A stretch of 64,000 bases of DNA from assembly GCF_001544615.1 (NCBI RefSeq), contig NZ_FCNV02000012.1, positions 62,001 to 126,000 on the forward strand, in the 5' to 3' direction. Within the stretch, counting starts at the first letter, position 1. Each line of letters opens with the position of its first letter. This document shows, in pieces, positions 1 through 8,161 of the stretch. The DNA comes from Caballeronia concitans (GTDB lineage Bacteria; Pseudomonadota; Gammaproteobacteria; Burkholderiales; Burkholderiaceae). Position numbers and translations under genes: made by a program. The notes beneath the pieces are model-generated. The model saw nothing but the letters and a program-made list of their open reading frames with translations. It was not told where the DNA came from and did not search any database.

Positions 1-192
1 CGCGGCGGACTCGTCGGCATGTACGGCATGGCCTACAACGGGACGATGCCGTTCGGCTATCTGCTCGTCGGCACGATATCCGAGGCGCTCGGCGTGCGTC
101 ACACATTCGCGGCGATGGCGGCGGTGCTCGCAGTGGGCATCCTGTCCATCGTCGCGTGGCAAAGGTTCAAACTACAGCGCGAAGGCGCATAA
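1..192 (+). CDS. MFS transporter, C-terminal end only (partial)
   Basis: The frame is open from the first base and stops with TAA, giving the last 63 residues of a protein whose start lies outside the window. The segment holds a glycine-rich stretch (GMYGMAYNGTMPFGYLLVG) and a long hydrophobic helix, then a short basic tail. This is how the last helices of a 12-helix major facilitator protein look, and closest in style to MFS_3/EntS-like exporters, where GMYG and the PFG turn are common. The substrate cannot be told from this fragment. The next gene starts 14 bases downstream on the same strand, so the two may be co-transcribed. Confidence 0.6.
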   Translation, partial: RGGLVGMYGMAYNGTMPFGYLLVGTISEALGVRHTFAAMAAVLAVGILSIVAWQRFKLQREGA

Positions 193-206
193 AGTCGGAG
201 ACGAAC

Positions 207-1523
207 ATGTCAATTGGAAGCACCACCACGCTCGAGCGACAGACGATGCGAAAGGTCATCTGGCGGCTGCTGCCGTTCCTGATGATCTGCTATCTGATGG
301 CGTTCATCGATCGGGGCAACGTCGGCATGGCGTCGCTCCAGATGAATCACGACATCGGCATGTCCGCGAAAGTGTTCGGGCTGGGCGCGAGTCTCTTTTT
401 TGTGTCGTACTTCATCTGCGAAGTGCCGAGCAACATCGCGCTCGAAAAGTACGGCGCGCGCGTGTGGATCGCGCGGATCATGATCACGTGGGGCATCGTC
501 TCGGCAGCGACCGCGCTCGTGCATAACGCCACGACGTTCTACATCCTGCGATTCCTGCTCGGCGCGGCCGAAGCCGGTTTCGCACCGGGCGTGCTGCTCT
601 ATCTGTCGTACTGGGTGCCGAAGGCGTATCGCGCACGCGTGGTCGCCACGTTCATGGTGTCGATTCCGGCGGCGAGCTTCATCGGGTCGCCCATTTCCGC
701 GCTGCTGCTGCAGATGGACGGCCTCGCGGGCCTGCGCGGCTGGCACTGGCTCTTCATCCTCGAAGGCGTGCCGACGGTGCTGCTCGGCATCGCGTGTCTC
801 TTCATGCTGACCGACACGCCTGCCAAGGCAACATGGCTGAATGAAGACGAGCGCACGTGGCTGCTCGGCGCGCTCGCCGCGGAAAGCGCTCAGCCGAAGA
901 AGGTCGCCGCGATGCCGCTGACCAAGCTCTTTCGCAATCGCTACGTGCTGTGCCTCGCGCTCGTCGATACGTGTGCGTCCGCTGCGGGCAGCACGCTGTC
1001 GGTGTGGCAGCCGCAATTGTTGAAGTCGTATGGATTGACCGTGCTTCAGACGGGCATGCTGAACGCCGTGCCGTACGCGCTGGCGTCGGTCCTGATGATC
1101 TTCTGGGGCCGTCATTCGGACCGCACGAAGGAGCATCGCTGGCATACCGTGGTGCCGATGCTGCTGATCGGCGGCGGTCTCTTCGCCACGTCGCTCAGCG
1201 GTTCGCTGCTGCCCACGGTGTGCATGCTGTGCTGCGTGCTCGTCGGCGCCTACGCGTTCAAGGGACCGTTCTGGGCGCTGGCGTCCGACATGCTCTCGAA
1301 CAGCACGATCGCGGCCGGGTTGGCCACCGTTAATGCCATTGCGAATCTGCTGGGCGGCGGCCTCATGGTGAACGTCTACGGCTGGGTCAAGGCGGCGACG
1401 GGCAGCTACTCGCTCGCGCTCATGCCGCTCGGCATCCTGACGCTGGTCAGCGTCGCGACGCTGCTGCTCCTGACGCGCAAGGGTCAGCCCGGGCACATGG
1501 TCGGCAAGACGGAGGCGGCGTGA
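207..1523 (+). CDS. MFS transporter, anion:cation symporter (ACS) family
   Basis: This is a 438-residue inner-membrane carrier with about 12 hydrophobic helices. The first helix carries the ACS hallmark (FIDRGNVGMASLQM, roughly residues 33-46), followed by the EVPSNIALEKYGAR loop, both typical of proton-driven uptake of organic acids such as tartrate, phthalate or glucarate. The open frame extends upstream to 156, but that part overlaps the preceding gene. ATG 207 is preceded by a CGGAG box and is the better start. The stop overlaps the start of the amidohydrolase gene by four bases, so the pair probably imports and hydrolyses one substrate. The exact substrate is not readable. Confidence 0.88.
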   Translation: MSIGSTTTLERQTMRKVIWRLLPFLMICYLMAFIDRGNVGMASLQMNHDIGMSAKVFGLGASLFFVSYFICEVPSNIALEKYGARVWIARIMITWGIVSAATALVHNATTFYILRFLLGAAEAGFAPGVLLYLSYWVPKAYRARVVATFMVSIPAASFIGSPISALLLQMDGLAGLRGWHWLFILEGVPTVLLGIACLFMLTDTPAKATWLNEDERTWLLGALAAESAQPKKVAAMPLTKLFRNRYVLCLALVDTCASAAGSTLSVWQPQLLKSYGLTVLQTGMLNAVPYALASVLMIFWGRHSDRTKEHRWHTVVPMLLIGGGLFATSLSGSLLPTVCMLCCVLVGAYAFKGPFWALASDMLSNSTIAAGLATVNAIANLLGGGLMVNVYGWVKAATGSYSLALMPLGILTLVSVATLLLLTRKGQPGHMVGKTEAA

Positions 1524-2464
1524 GCATGAAGGGTCTCTCGCGACGCGGATTTCTCGAACTGGCTTGCGCTTCGGTGGCGACGGCCGCGCTGCCCAGAGCG
1601 GCGGCGGCCAGCGAAACATGGTCGAGCGGCTCGGAGCGGCCGTCGTTCGCGTTGCCGGAGCATGCCGTCGATTGCCACATGCATATCTATGACGATCGTT
1701 TTCCGGTGGCGCCCGGCACGAAGCTGCGGCCGCCCAATGCGACGGTCGAGCAGTATCGGCAATTGCAGACGCGGCTCGGGATACGGCGCAATGTCGTCGT
1801 GACGCCGTCGACATACGGCACCGACAACCGATGCACCGTGGAAGCGTTGAAGCGCTTCGGCAACGACGCCCGCGGCATTGCGGTCGTCGATACATCGGTG
1901 ACGGATGAGGCGCTTCACGCGTTGAACGCCGCCGGCGTGCGCGGCATTCGATTCAACCTGAGCTATCCCGGCGCGACGACGCTCGAGATGCTCGCGCCGC
2001 TGGCGAAGCGCATCGCTCCTTTGGGATGGCACATCGAACTGGTCGTGCAGGGCGAGCGGCTTCCGCAACTGGAGCGGCACCTCGCGGCGCTGCCTTGCCC
2101 GCTCGTCATCGACCATATCGCGCATGTGCCGCAGCCCGGCGGGGCGGCGAGCGATGCGTTGCGCACGGCACGGCGTCTTGTCGAAAAGGGCAACACGTGG
2201 ATCACGTTGTCGGGGCCGTACGTGGACAGCAAGACGGGCGCGCCGGGTTATGAGGACGTGGCGCCGGTCGCCAGGGCATTCATCGCCCTGGCGCCCGAGC
2301 GCATGCTGTGGGGCACGGACTGGCCGCATCCGACGCAGACGTCGGGCAAGCCGGACGACGCCAGCCTTGTCGATGCCGTCGCGAACTGGATCGGGAAGCC
2401 GGAGTGGCAGCAGATGATCTTCGTCACCAACCCCACGAAGCTCTATGGGTTCGAGGCTGCGTAG
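1520..2464 (+). CDS. Amidohydrolase-family TIM-barrel hydrolase with Tat-type leader
   Basis: This 314-residue protein starts at a GTG that overlaps the upstream stop (GTGA), implying translational coupling with the MFS gene. Residues 1-30 form a twin-arginine leader (SRRGFLELA, then a hydrophobic stretch and AAAAS), so export is likely. The mature part starts with the metal-binding HMH (H53, H55) typical of the 2-pyrone-4,6-dicarboxylate lactonase-like branch of amidohydrolases. Later it has IDHIAH and the GTDWPHP signature that supplies the catalytic Asp. The family hydrolyses lactones or decarboxylates aromatic acids. The substrate is inferred only as whatever the coupled carrier handles. 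A Tat leader is less usual in this family. Confidence 0.82.
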   Translation: MSMKGLSRRGFLELACASVATAALPRAAAASETWSSGSERPSFALPEHAVDCHMHIYDDRFPVAPGTKLRPPNATVEQYRQLQTRLGIRRNVVVTPSTYGTDNRCTVEALKRFGNDARGIAVVDTSVTDEALHALNAAGVRGIRFNLSYPGATTLEMLAPLAKRIAPLGWHIELVVQGERLPQLERHLAALPCPLVIDHIAHVPQPGGAASDALRTARRLVEKGNTWITLSGPYVDSKTGAPGYEDVAPVARAFIALAPERMLWGTDWPHPTQTSGKPDDASLVDAVANWIGKPEWQQMIFVTNPTKLYGFEAA

Positions 2465-2639
2465 AACATCGCCAAACCCCGCCTTTCAAGCGATCCACGA
2501 AACAATTACACGCGCCTGTCAAACGCATTTCACATTCATTTCCTAGAGTAGCGCGTCAACCGGCACGTTCAGATTGCAACGGTCTGAAGAAAGACTCGCA
2601 CAGCCGGTACATAACCCGCAATCAAGGACTTGAAACCAC

Positions 2640-4619
2640 ATGGCGCTGCCCCTCGACCTTTCCCGCCGCAAGGCCCTCAAGCTTCTTGCCGGCGCGCCGA
2701 TGCTGCCGCTCGGCGGATCGGCCGCCGCTTCGCTGCTCGCCACCGCATGCGGCGGCAGCGACAGCAACGCGGCCCCCGCCGTATCCGCGCCTGCGTCGAC
2801 GGCGGCCTTCACCACGGCCACGTTCAGCAGCATGGCCGCGCCCACGCTCGCCGAACCCGCCGCGATGGCCACGACCTCCGTCGCCTCGACGATGACGGTC
2901 AACTTCAGCGACGGCAGCAACCGCGCCTACAAGCTCGCGTATCAGCCGTTCTTCGTGACGGGCGATGTCGTGCCGAACACGGCTGGCGGCACCATCGTCG
3001 CGGGCGGGTATTTCGATATCGACAATCAGCCGATCATCGACCGCTCGGTGGCGGGCAAGGAGCGCCAGTTCTTCTCGGACTGCCCGGACGGCACCTCGCT
3101 CATCAAGCTCGACAAGCCGGCCGTCAAGGGCGTGAAGGGCAACGCCGTGTTCGCGGTCGTGCAGTTCGAATACACCACGCGCGATCAGAACGCCGCCAGC
3201 ATGTATGGTCGCCTGCCATCGCCGATCGCCGTGCTGACGCTCGATCAGGACCCCGCCACCGGCAAGCTCTCGCTCGTGAGCTACGCGAACGTCGATACGT
3301 CGAAGGCAAACGGCCTGTGGATCACCTGCGGCGCGAGCCTTTCGCCGTGGAACACGCATCTGTCGAGCGAAGAGTACGAGCCGGATGCGGCGCTCGGCGC
3401 GAAGGACGCGCAGTTCCTCGCATACAGCAAGAACCTCTATGGCGACGAAACGAAGGCGCGTCCCTATCACTACGGCCACGTGCCCGAAGTCACCGTGAAT
3501 CCGGACGGCACCGGCAGCATCAGGAAACATTACTGCCTCGGCCGCATCTCGCACGAACTCATTCAGGTCATGCCCGACAAGCGCACCGTGATGATGGGCG
3601 ACGACGCCACGAACGGCGGCGTCTTCATGTTCGTCGCGGACAAGGAAGCGGATCTTTCGGCGGGCACGCTGTACGTCGCGAAGTGCGCGATGACATCATC
3701 GGCGGGCGCGGGCGCGGCCAACCTCACGTGGATGAACCTGGGCCACGCAACGAGCGATGAGATCGAGAGCCTCGCCAACACGCTGACGATTGCCGACATC
3801 ATGGACGTCGTCAGCGATGCGACGGTCGGTGCCACGCTCGATGCCAGCTACACGCGCATCAACTACAACGGCGCGTTCAACTGGATTCGCATCAAGCCGG
3901 GCATGGAGAAAGCGGCGGCGTTCCTGGAGACGCATCGCTACGCGGCATTGCGCGGCGCGAGCATGTGCTTCACGAAGCTCGAAGGCACGACGGTCAACGC
4001 GAAGGACAAGATCGTGTATTCGGCGATGTCGCAGATCGTCAAGTCGATGGTCAAGGGCGACGCGCACACCGCCGAATTCGCGGTCGACAAGACTATCAAT
4101 TCAGGCGCGGTGTACGCGTTCAATCTGAAGGGCGGTCAGCGCGATCTGACCGGCGCGGCGATCGACAGCGAATGGGTGCCGGTCGACATGGCCGCGCCCG
4201 CCGCGCTCGTGGGGGAGGACATTTCGGCGGACGCGCTCGGCAACATCGGCAATCCGGATCGCGTCGCGAATCCCGATAACCTCAAGTTCTCCGAGAAGCT
4301 GCGCACGCTGTTCATCGGCGAGGACAGCGGCCGGCACGTCAACAACTTCCTGTGGGCGTACAACGTCGATACGAAGACACTGTCACGCATTCTGTCGGCG
4401 CCGTCGGGCGCGGAATCGACGGGCCTGCACGCGGTCGACGAGATCAACGGCTGGACTTACATCATGAGCAATTTCCAGCACGCGGGCGACTGGGAAGCGC
4501 CGCTGCATGCGAAGGTTCAGGCGACGCTCGATCCGCTCATCCGCGCGAACTATAAGGATCGCTACGGTGCAGCGGTGGGTTATCTCACCGCCGATCCGGC
4601 TTCGATCAAACTGAGCTGA
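2640..4619 (+). CDS. PhoX-like (DUF839) phosphatase, Tat-exported probable lipoprotein
   Basis: This 659-residue protein fits the PhoX/DUF839 family: secreted calcium-iron phosphatases that release phosphate from phosphoesters. The N-terminus has a twin-arginine signal (LSRRKALKLLAG) and then LLATAC at residues 32-37, which reads as a lipobox with C37, so it is probably a Tat-exported lipoprotein. The family-like features are the PSPIAVLTLD region, the GRISHELIQVMPD stretch, and near the C-terminus a GEDSGRHVNNFLWAY motif matching the PhoX active-site strand. The upstream gap has a CTGTCA-type half site near 2516 that resembles part of a Pho box, but a second copy is not clear. It seems to be a single-gene transcript. 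Confidence 0.85.
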   Translation: MALPLDLSRRKALKLLAGAPMLPLGGSAAASLLATACGGSDSNAAPAVSAPASTAAFTTATFSSMAAPTLAEPAAMATTSVASTMTVNFSDGSNRAYKLAYQPFFVTGDVVPNTAGGTIVAGGYFDIDNQPIIDRSVAGKERQFFSDCPDGTSLIKLDKPAVKGVKGNAVFAVVQFEYTTRDQNAASMYGRLPSPIAVLTLDQDPATGKLSLVSYANVDTSKANGLWITCGASLSPWNTHLSSEEYEPDAALGAKDAQFLAYSKNLYGDETKARPYHYGHVPEVTVNPDGTGSIRKHYCLGRISHELIQVMPDKRTVMMGDDATNGGVFMFVADKEADLSAGTLYVAKCAMTSSAGAGAANLTWMNLGHATSDEIESLANTLTIADIMDVVSDATVGATLDASYTRINYNGAFNWIRIKPGMEKAAAFLETHRYAALRGASMCFTKLEGTTVNAKDKIVYSAMSQIVKSMVKGDAHTAEFAVDKTINSGAVYAFNLKGGQRDLTGAAIDSEWVPVDMAAPAALVGEDISADALGNIGNPDRVANPDNLKFSEKLRTLFIGEDSGRHVNNFLWAYNVDTKTLSRILSAPSGAESTGLHAVDEINGWTYIMSNFQHAGDWEAPLHAKVQATLDPLIRANYKDRYGAAVGYLTADPASIKLS

Positions 4620-5394
4620 CGATGTGATGCGACGAGAGCGAAGCATCGCGCTTCGCTTTCGTTAATGAGCTTTAAAGAGAGGCTGCGCGTCGAGTGCTTT
4701 GTTGGAAATGACCGAACTACATCGGTTCGGTTAAGTGATTTCCCGTCTTAGGCGTTCGCCAAAAACAGTAAGAAATAAACGAAGCGTTAAGTCTGCGCTC
4801 AAGCGTTTTAATGAAGCTTTATTCGTTCGTTTAAAAGGCGAGAAGCTTTCATCCGAAATGCGAGGCGTTTCGGTTCTTGCGCAAACTCTACGAGCGCGGC
4901 GCAGTTAGACAGCGCGTACAAAAGGCAATTGGCGTCAGTTGTCAGATACAGCTTGACTTAAGTATTCCTTATTGTAAGTTTACTTTGAAAGCCAACCGTC
5001 GATCCTCGCTCCGTCTTCATGGCGGAGCGAGTTCACTTCTACTTCTGAAATAGAAGAATACTTGCGATTCCGAACGGCTTCTTTTTCAAGCAAAAGCCGT
5101 CGTTTCCCCGTTGGGGATCTTGTTCGCCGGATTTCCTTTTCCCGGCGGCGGATTGATATCGCCCGCCCCGTGCCATATGCGGGGTCCTCAATCGTATATG
5201 TGCGTGCGAAACGCTGGCCATTCAGCGAGGCTTCCTGCACGCAAATCAGATCGGATTAAAGACAAGGCGTCGGCGCGCGAATCGATCGTTTCATCGTGTC
5301 CAAGGCAAAGCGGATTACCCAGGCGAGAGCCTAATGGTTTCAGGAAGCGTTGTCTTCCAGTCATTTCTCGTTAGACCTTATTCCGGAGGCAAAC
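4620..5394. other. 775-base intergenic region, lower GC, several hairpins
   Basis: No convincing gene lies here; short frames on both strands lack ribosome sites and have odd composition. The first 400 bases are AT-richer than the neighbours. From about 5000 on there are several inverted repeats: CTCGCTCCG/CGGAGCGAG (5005-5013 and 5023-5031), CTTCTA/TAGAAG just after it, ACGGCTT/AAGCCGT near 5080-5105, and CCCCG/CGGGG near 5165-5185. A TTGACT element sits near 4954, but no good -10 follows at the right distance. It could be a long structured leader for the gene at 5395 or an unrecognised RNA. Confidence 0.4.
4634..4660 (+). terminator. Hairpin just after the PhoX-like gene
   Basis: An 11-base arm (GAGAGCGAAGC, 4634-4644) faces GCTTCGCTTTC (4650-4660) across a 5-base loop, with one G-U pair. 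It lies 15 bases past the stop. The T run after it is short, so intrinsic termination is only probable. Confidence 0.45.
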
Positions 5395-5904
5395 ATGAAG
5401 AATCTAGCCTTAGCGACATTGCTTGCTGCGTTAGCTGCGTCCCCGGCTTTGGCCGAGACCACTGCGTCCAATGGGCCGAGCGGAGCGCATTACGCGAACG
5501 GCTCCGCAGAACCGGTATGCACCGTCGACCCAGCCACTCGGGACGTATCCTGTACCGGGACCACGATAGGCGGAGTCGGCCATACGAATGCGGTGGCGAC
5601 GCTGTCAGCGACTTACTCGGCCACTGTCCAGTGCCGCAATCATGGCGGCCAGATCGTGAACGTGAAGACGCAGACCGTGGCATCTTCGTCATCGGGCCAG
5701 CTAACACCTTCCAGGAACGGGCAACTGATTGTGCCGTCGCTCAGTACGACTGCGCCAACCACGCAGGAATTAGTCGCTATGGCCACCTGCCCGAACGGCA
5801 ATTGGACCAAGGAGTTGCTCGGTGGGGCGACACTGACGAGCTTTACCTACACGCTCGTCTTCAAGGGCTTTAGTCAGCCGTATATCAGTATCGTGGGCGC
5901 TTGA
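5395..5904 (+). CDS. Hypothetical secreted protein, 169 residues
   Basis: The start at 5395 is set by a good GGAGG box at 5385-5389; the frame extends further upstream but without such a site. Residues 1-20 are a standard Sec signal peptide ending in SPALA. The mature part of about 149 residues is rich in Ser, Thr, Gly and Ala. It has four cysteines (two in the first third, one in VQCRNHGG and one in ATCPNG), which could form two disulfides. The alternating pattern suggests a small beta-sandwich. I do not recognise the family. It is preceded by an unusually long structured intergenic region and followed by a strong hairpin. Confidence 0.7.
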   Translation: MKNLALATLLAALAASPALAETTASNGPSGAHYANGSAEPVCTVDPATRDVSCTGTTIGGVGHTNAVATLSATYSATVQCRNHGGQIVNVKTQTVASSSSGQLTPSRNGQLIVPSLSTTAPTTQELVAMATCPNGNWTKELLGGATLTSFTYTLVFKGFSQPYISIVGA

Positions 5905-5932
5905 TCGACCAGTGCATTCTTCCGAGGGAGGA

Positions 5933-5956
5933 ACGTGCCAGCACGCGCTGGCACGT
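5933..5956 (+). terminator. Perfect hairpin after the secreted-protein gene
   Basis: The arms ACGTGCCAGC (5933-5942) and GCTGGCACGT (5947-5956) match over 10 bases with a 4-base loop. It lies 28 bases past the stop at 5904. There is no T run, so it may be a processing or stability element rather than a classical terminator. Confidence 0.4.
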
Positions 5957-5999
5957 CTGCGCTGCGGCTGATGAGGTCATTCCGTGTATGCCAGATTGA

Positions 6000-6467
6000 A
6001 TGATCGGATGCTTGATCGTGAAATCGAACGTTGATGTCAATTACCGCCGCTTTCTCGCGGTCGGTTATATCCTCTTCTCGGGCGTGCTGGTCTATGGATG
6101 CGGCGGCGGACAGTCCGCGCCTGCATCGGTGTCCGCATCGCAGCAGGATGCGTCCGAACAGGGCCGATCGAACTCGGAAGTTGCGTCGCAAGGATGGAAG
6201 CAATCCGCGCCGTCGATGGCGGCGGATGAGAACGTGCCGTCGGCGGCATCGCCCGGAATGAAGCAACTGAGCGCGTTACCGCAAATGTCATCGCTTTCCG
6301 AGCCTGAAAAAGCGGGGTTGCTGATGCTGCTTCCGTCCAAGTCGCCGTCGCAACGAATGGAATTGATCAACATGTATCCGGAACTGGCCAGATTGACCGA
6401 GCAGCAGAAAGAGATTCTGCTCGACAAGTTGGACAAGATCGTTCCGGTCGCGGTCACTCAGCGATAA
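6000..6467 (+). CDS. Hypothetical small lipoprotein, 155 residues
   Basis: A hydrophobic segment at about residues 18-33 ends in VLVYGCGGG, a good lipobox, so this is probably an anchored lipoprotein. A Ser/Ala/Gln-rich linker of about 60 residues follows. The C-terminal part is more regular: it carries a leucine-rich helix, then QRMELINMYPELARLTEQQ and a charged helix, which looks like a helical hairpin. The start is uncertain. ATG 6000 gives a long n-region, while a GTG at 6018 would give a more normal signal peptide; neither has a clear ribosome site. I know no named family. Confidence 0.6.
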   Translation: MIGCLIVKSNVDVNYRRFLAVGYILFSGVLVYGCGGGQSAPASVSASQQDASEQGRSNSEVASQGWKQSAPSMAADENVPSAASPGMKQLSALPQMSSLSEPEKAGLLMLLPSKSPSQRMELINMYPELARLTEQQKEILLDKLDKIVPVAVTQR

Positions 6468-6530
6468 CGACGCAGACGGCACGCGCCGCCGCGCTGAAAC
6501 AGGCGCAGCGGGCGGCCGATTCGCTTCACA

Positions 6531-7439
6531 TCAAAGCGGCGTCTTCTTTCCCGGCGTCACAGTGCCGAGGTCGTCGGCGTCCGCCACGCCGCGCGTCCCC
6601 GCGACGCCGCCCACGCCTTCCGTGCCGGCGGTTCTCTCGATCTCTACTTCAGTGCCGCGCACGGTGTCATGGACGGTTTCCGTGCGGTTCGATGCTTCCT
6701 TGCCGACCACGACTTCCTCGACGACACGCGCCGTCTTCGCCACTACAGGCTGCTCGGCGGTCTCTCTGATTTCGACGAAGCCTTCCTTTAGATCTGCCGC
6801 CGTCGCGGGACGGTCCACCGGCCTGCGCTCGATGCTCGCATGCTCTTCACGCAGATTCACCGATTCGCTCACCGGCGTTTCCGTCACGCGCGAATAGACG
6901 CGCACGCCGCCCGTCTGCACTTCGCGCTTGCCGACATCGAGCGATTCCTGCACCACCGGGAACGCCTGCCGTTCAGCGGCGATTTCATCTGCCGTATAAG
7001 CGGGCGCGTTGCTGTCATAGCCGGTATAGCCGCTGTTGCGCCATTGCGCGACACGCGTATCGATGTCGATGGCGCCGGCCGCATAGAGCGCATCGCGGAC
7101 GCGTTCGACCGACACGTCATCGGTCACATCCACCGACAGCAGCGCGCCGCCGCGACGTACCGCTTCCTGATAATGGCCGATTTCCTCAGGGCGATCGTGG
7201 TCGCCGAACAGGTTCTTGAAGAAATGCTCGATGCGCCCCATCGCGCCTTCATGCGGTTCGCCAACGGGGCGGTCCGCGACGGCGTCACGGGTGGTGAGAT
7301 CGTCGGTCATCGACGTCGTTCCTGCATCGTTGGCGTGCACGTTCATGTCTGTGCGGGCGATGCCTTCTGCTTCCAGGCGAGTCCGGGCGACTTCTGCATC
7401 CTGAAGGGTATTGAATACACCGATGATGGTCTGAGTCAT
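6531..7439 (-). CDS. YsnF/AvaK (DUF2382) stress protein with general-stress N-terminal domain
   Basis: ATG 7439 is chosen because the protein then begins MTQTIIGVFNTLQDAEVA, the expected start of the general-stress (GSP17M-like) N-terminal domain; the longer frame adds 20 unrelated residues. The 302-residue protein has this ferredoxin-like domain at residues 1-110 and a linker. A DUF2382 domain at about 160-270 follows, with repeating beta-strands of the type REVQTGGVRVYSRV and KTARVVEEVVVGKEA. DUF2382 proteins are cytoplasmic stress proteins of unknown mechanism, often found as several copies. A second DUF2382 gene lies just upstream on the same strand, so they may be expressed together. Confidence 0.85.
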   Translation of the reverse strand: MTQTIIGVFNTLQDAEVARTRLEAEGIARTDMNVHANDAGTTSMTDDLTTRDAVADRPVGEPHEGAMGRIEHFFKNLFGDHDRPEEIGHYQEAVRRGGALLSVDVTDDVSVERVRDALYAAGAIDIDTRVAQWRNSGYTGYDSNAPAYTADEIAAERQAFPVVQESLDVGKREVQTGGVRVYSRVTETPVSESVNLREEHASIERRPVDRPATAADLKEGFVEIRETAEQPVVAKTARVVEEVVVGKEASNRTETVHDTVRGTEVEIERTAGTEGVGGVAGTRGVADADDLGTVTPGKKTPL

Positions 7440-7539
7440 TGCAGCATCTCCGTAAGAAATTAGGCATACGCAAGCCGGGATTGAAACGCGTGCGGTCATA
7501 GTCGCAACGGTCGTTCCCGCGCTGCGCGCTTGAATGAAT

Positions 7540-7980
7540 TCAACCGGCGTCAGCGTCCGGTTTCCACTCGCCGCTCGTGCCGTCGCGGCGCTCGACCACC
7601 AATTCTTCGGAGTTCAAAAGAACATGGTGGACGACGTCCTGCTGCTGCTCGCGCGTCGTCACATACACCTCTTCCTTCAACGTGAGCTGCATGCGAACGA
7701 CAGGCACGTATTCGTACACAGGAATGACGAGCGTGTCGCCTTCGCGCCGCGGTTCGGCGCGCTCTTCCACTGGACGATTCACCGCCACGCGCCTGACGTC
7801 GACTTCCTGGCTGCGCAGTCGCATGGAAACGGGATGCATCTCTTCATGCACCACCTTGCGAACGCGCACGGCGCCTGTCTCGGTCGTCGTCACGCCGACG
7901 GACAGTTCTTCCTGCACGGCGGAAAGACGTACCTCGTCAGGCGTGCGCGGCGGGGTTGCGGGCTTGTCATCGGTGCTCAT
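7540..7980 (-). CDS. YsnF/AvaK (DUF2382) domain protein, short form
   Basis: This 146-residue protein is almost all DUF2382. It has the repeated strand pattern (VRLSAVQEELSVG, GAVRVRKVVHEEM, LVIPVYEYVPVVRMQL, KEEVYVTTREQ) that marks the domain, but lacks the N-terminal ferredoxin-like domain of its downstream neighbour. No signal peptide or membrane helix is seen. The role is inferred only as general stress, as for the family. The 100-base gap to the next gene has no clear terminator, so co-transcription with the gene at 6531-7439 is possible. Confidence 0.85.
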   Translation of the reverse strand: MSTDDKPATPPRTPDEVRLSAVQEELSVGVTTTETGAVRVRKVVHEEMHPVSMRLRSQEVDVRRVAVNRPVEERAEPRREGDTLVIPVYEYVPVVRMQLTLKEEVYVTTREQQQDVVHHVLLNSEELVVERRDGTSGEWKPDADAG

Positions 7981-8161
7981 CGGTTTCTCCGTTGGTACAG
8001 ACGATCATCGAAAGACGCCTCTAAAGTCGATTGCGGCGTTGATGCCCGCGCGATGAATGCGCAAACGCCGTGCCGAAGACGCGACGCGGCATGGATGTCC
8101 AAATGAGAATCAGTTTGAAACAGCGATGACAGCAGAGGGAGTCGCTGTCAGCCGCGACGCG

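Noticed and set aside
210-1895. A 561-residue minus-strand frame across the first MFS and amidohydrolase genes
   Set aside because: It spans two coupled genes on the other strand and looks like reverse-complement translation of membrane helices.
2510-2535. A possible Pho box before the PhoX-like gene
   Set aside because: Only one CTGTCA-type half is clear; the second repeat at the 11-base distance does not match, so it was not listed as a site.
4980-5240. An 86-residue minus-strand frame in the intergenic gap
   Set aside because: It runs through several hairpins, has no ribosome site and no protein-like pattern.
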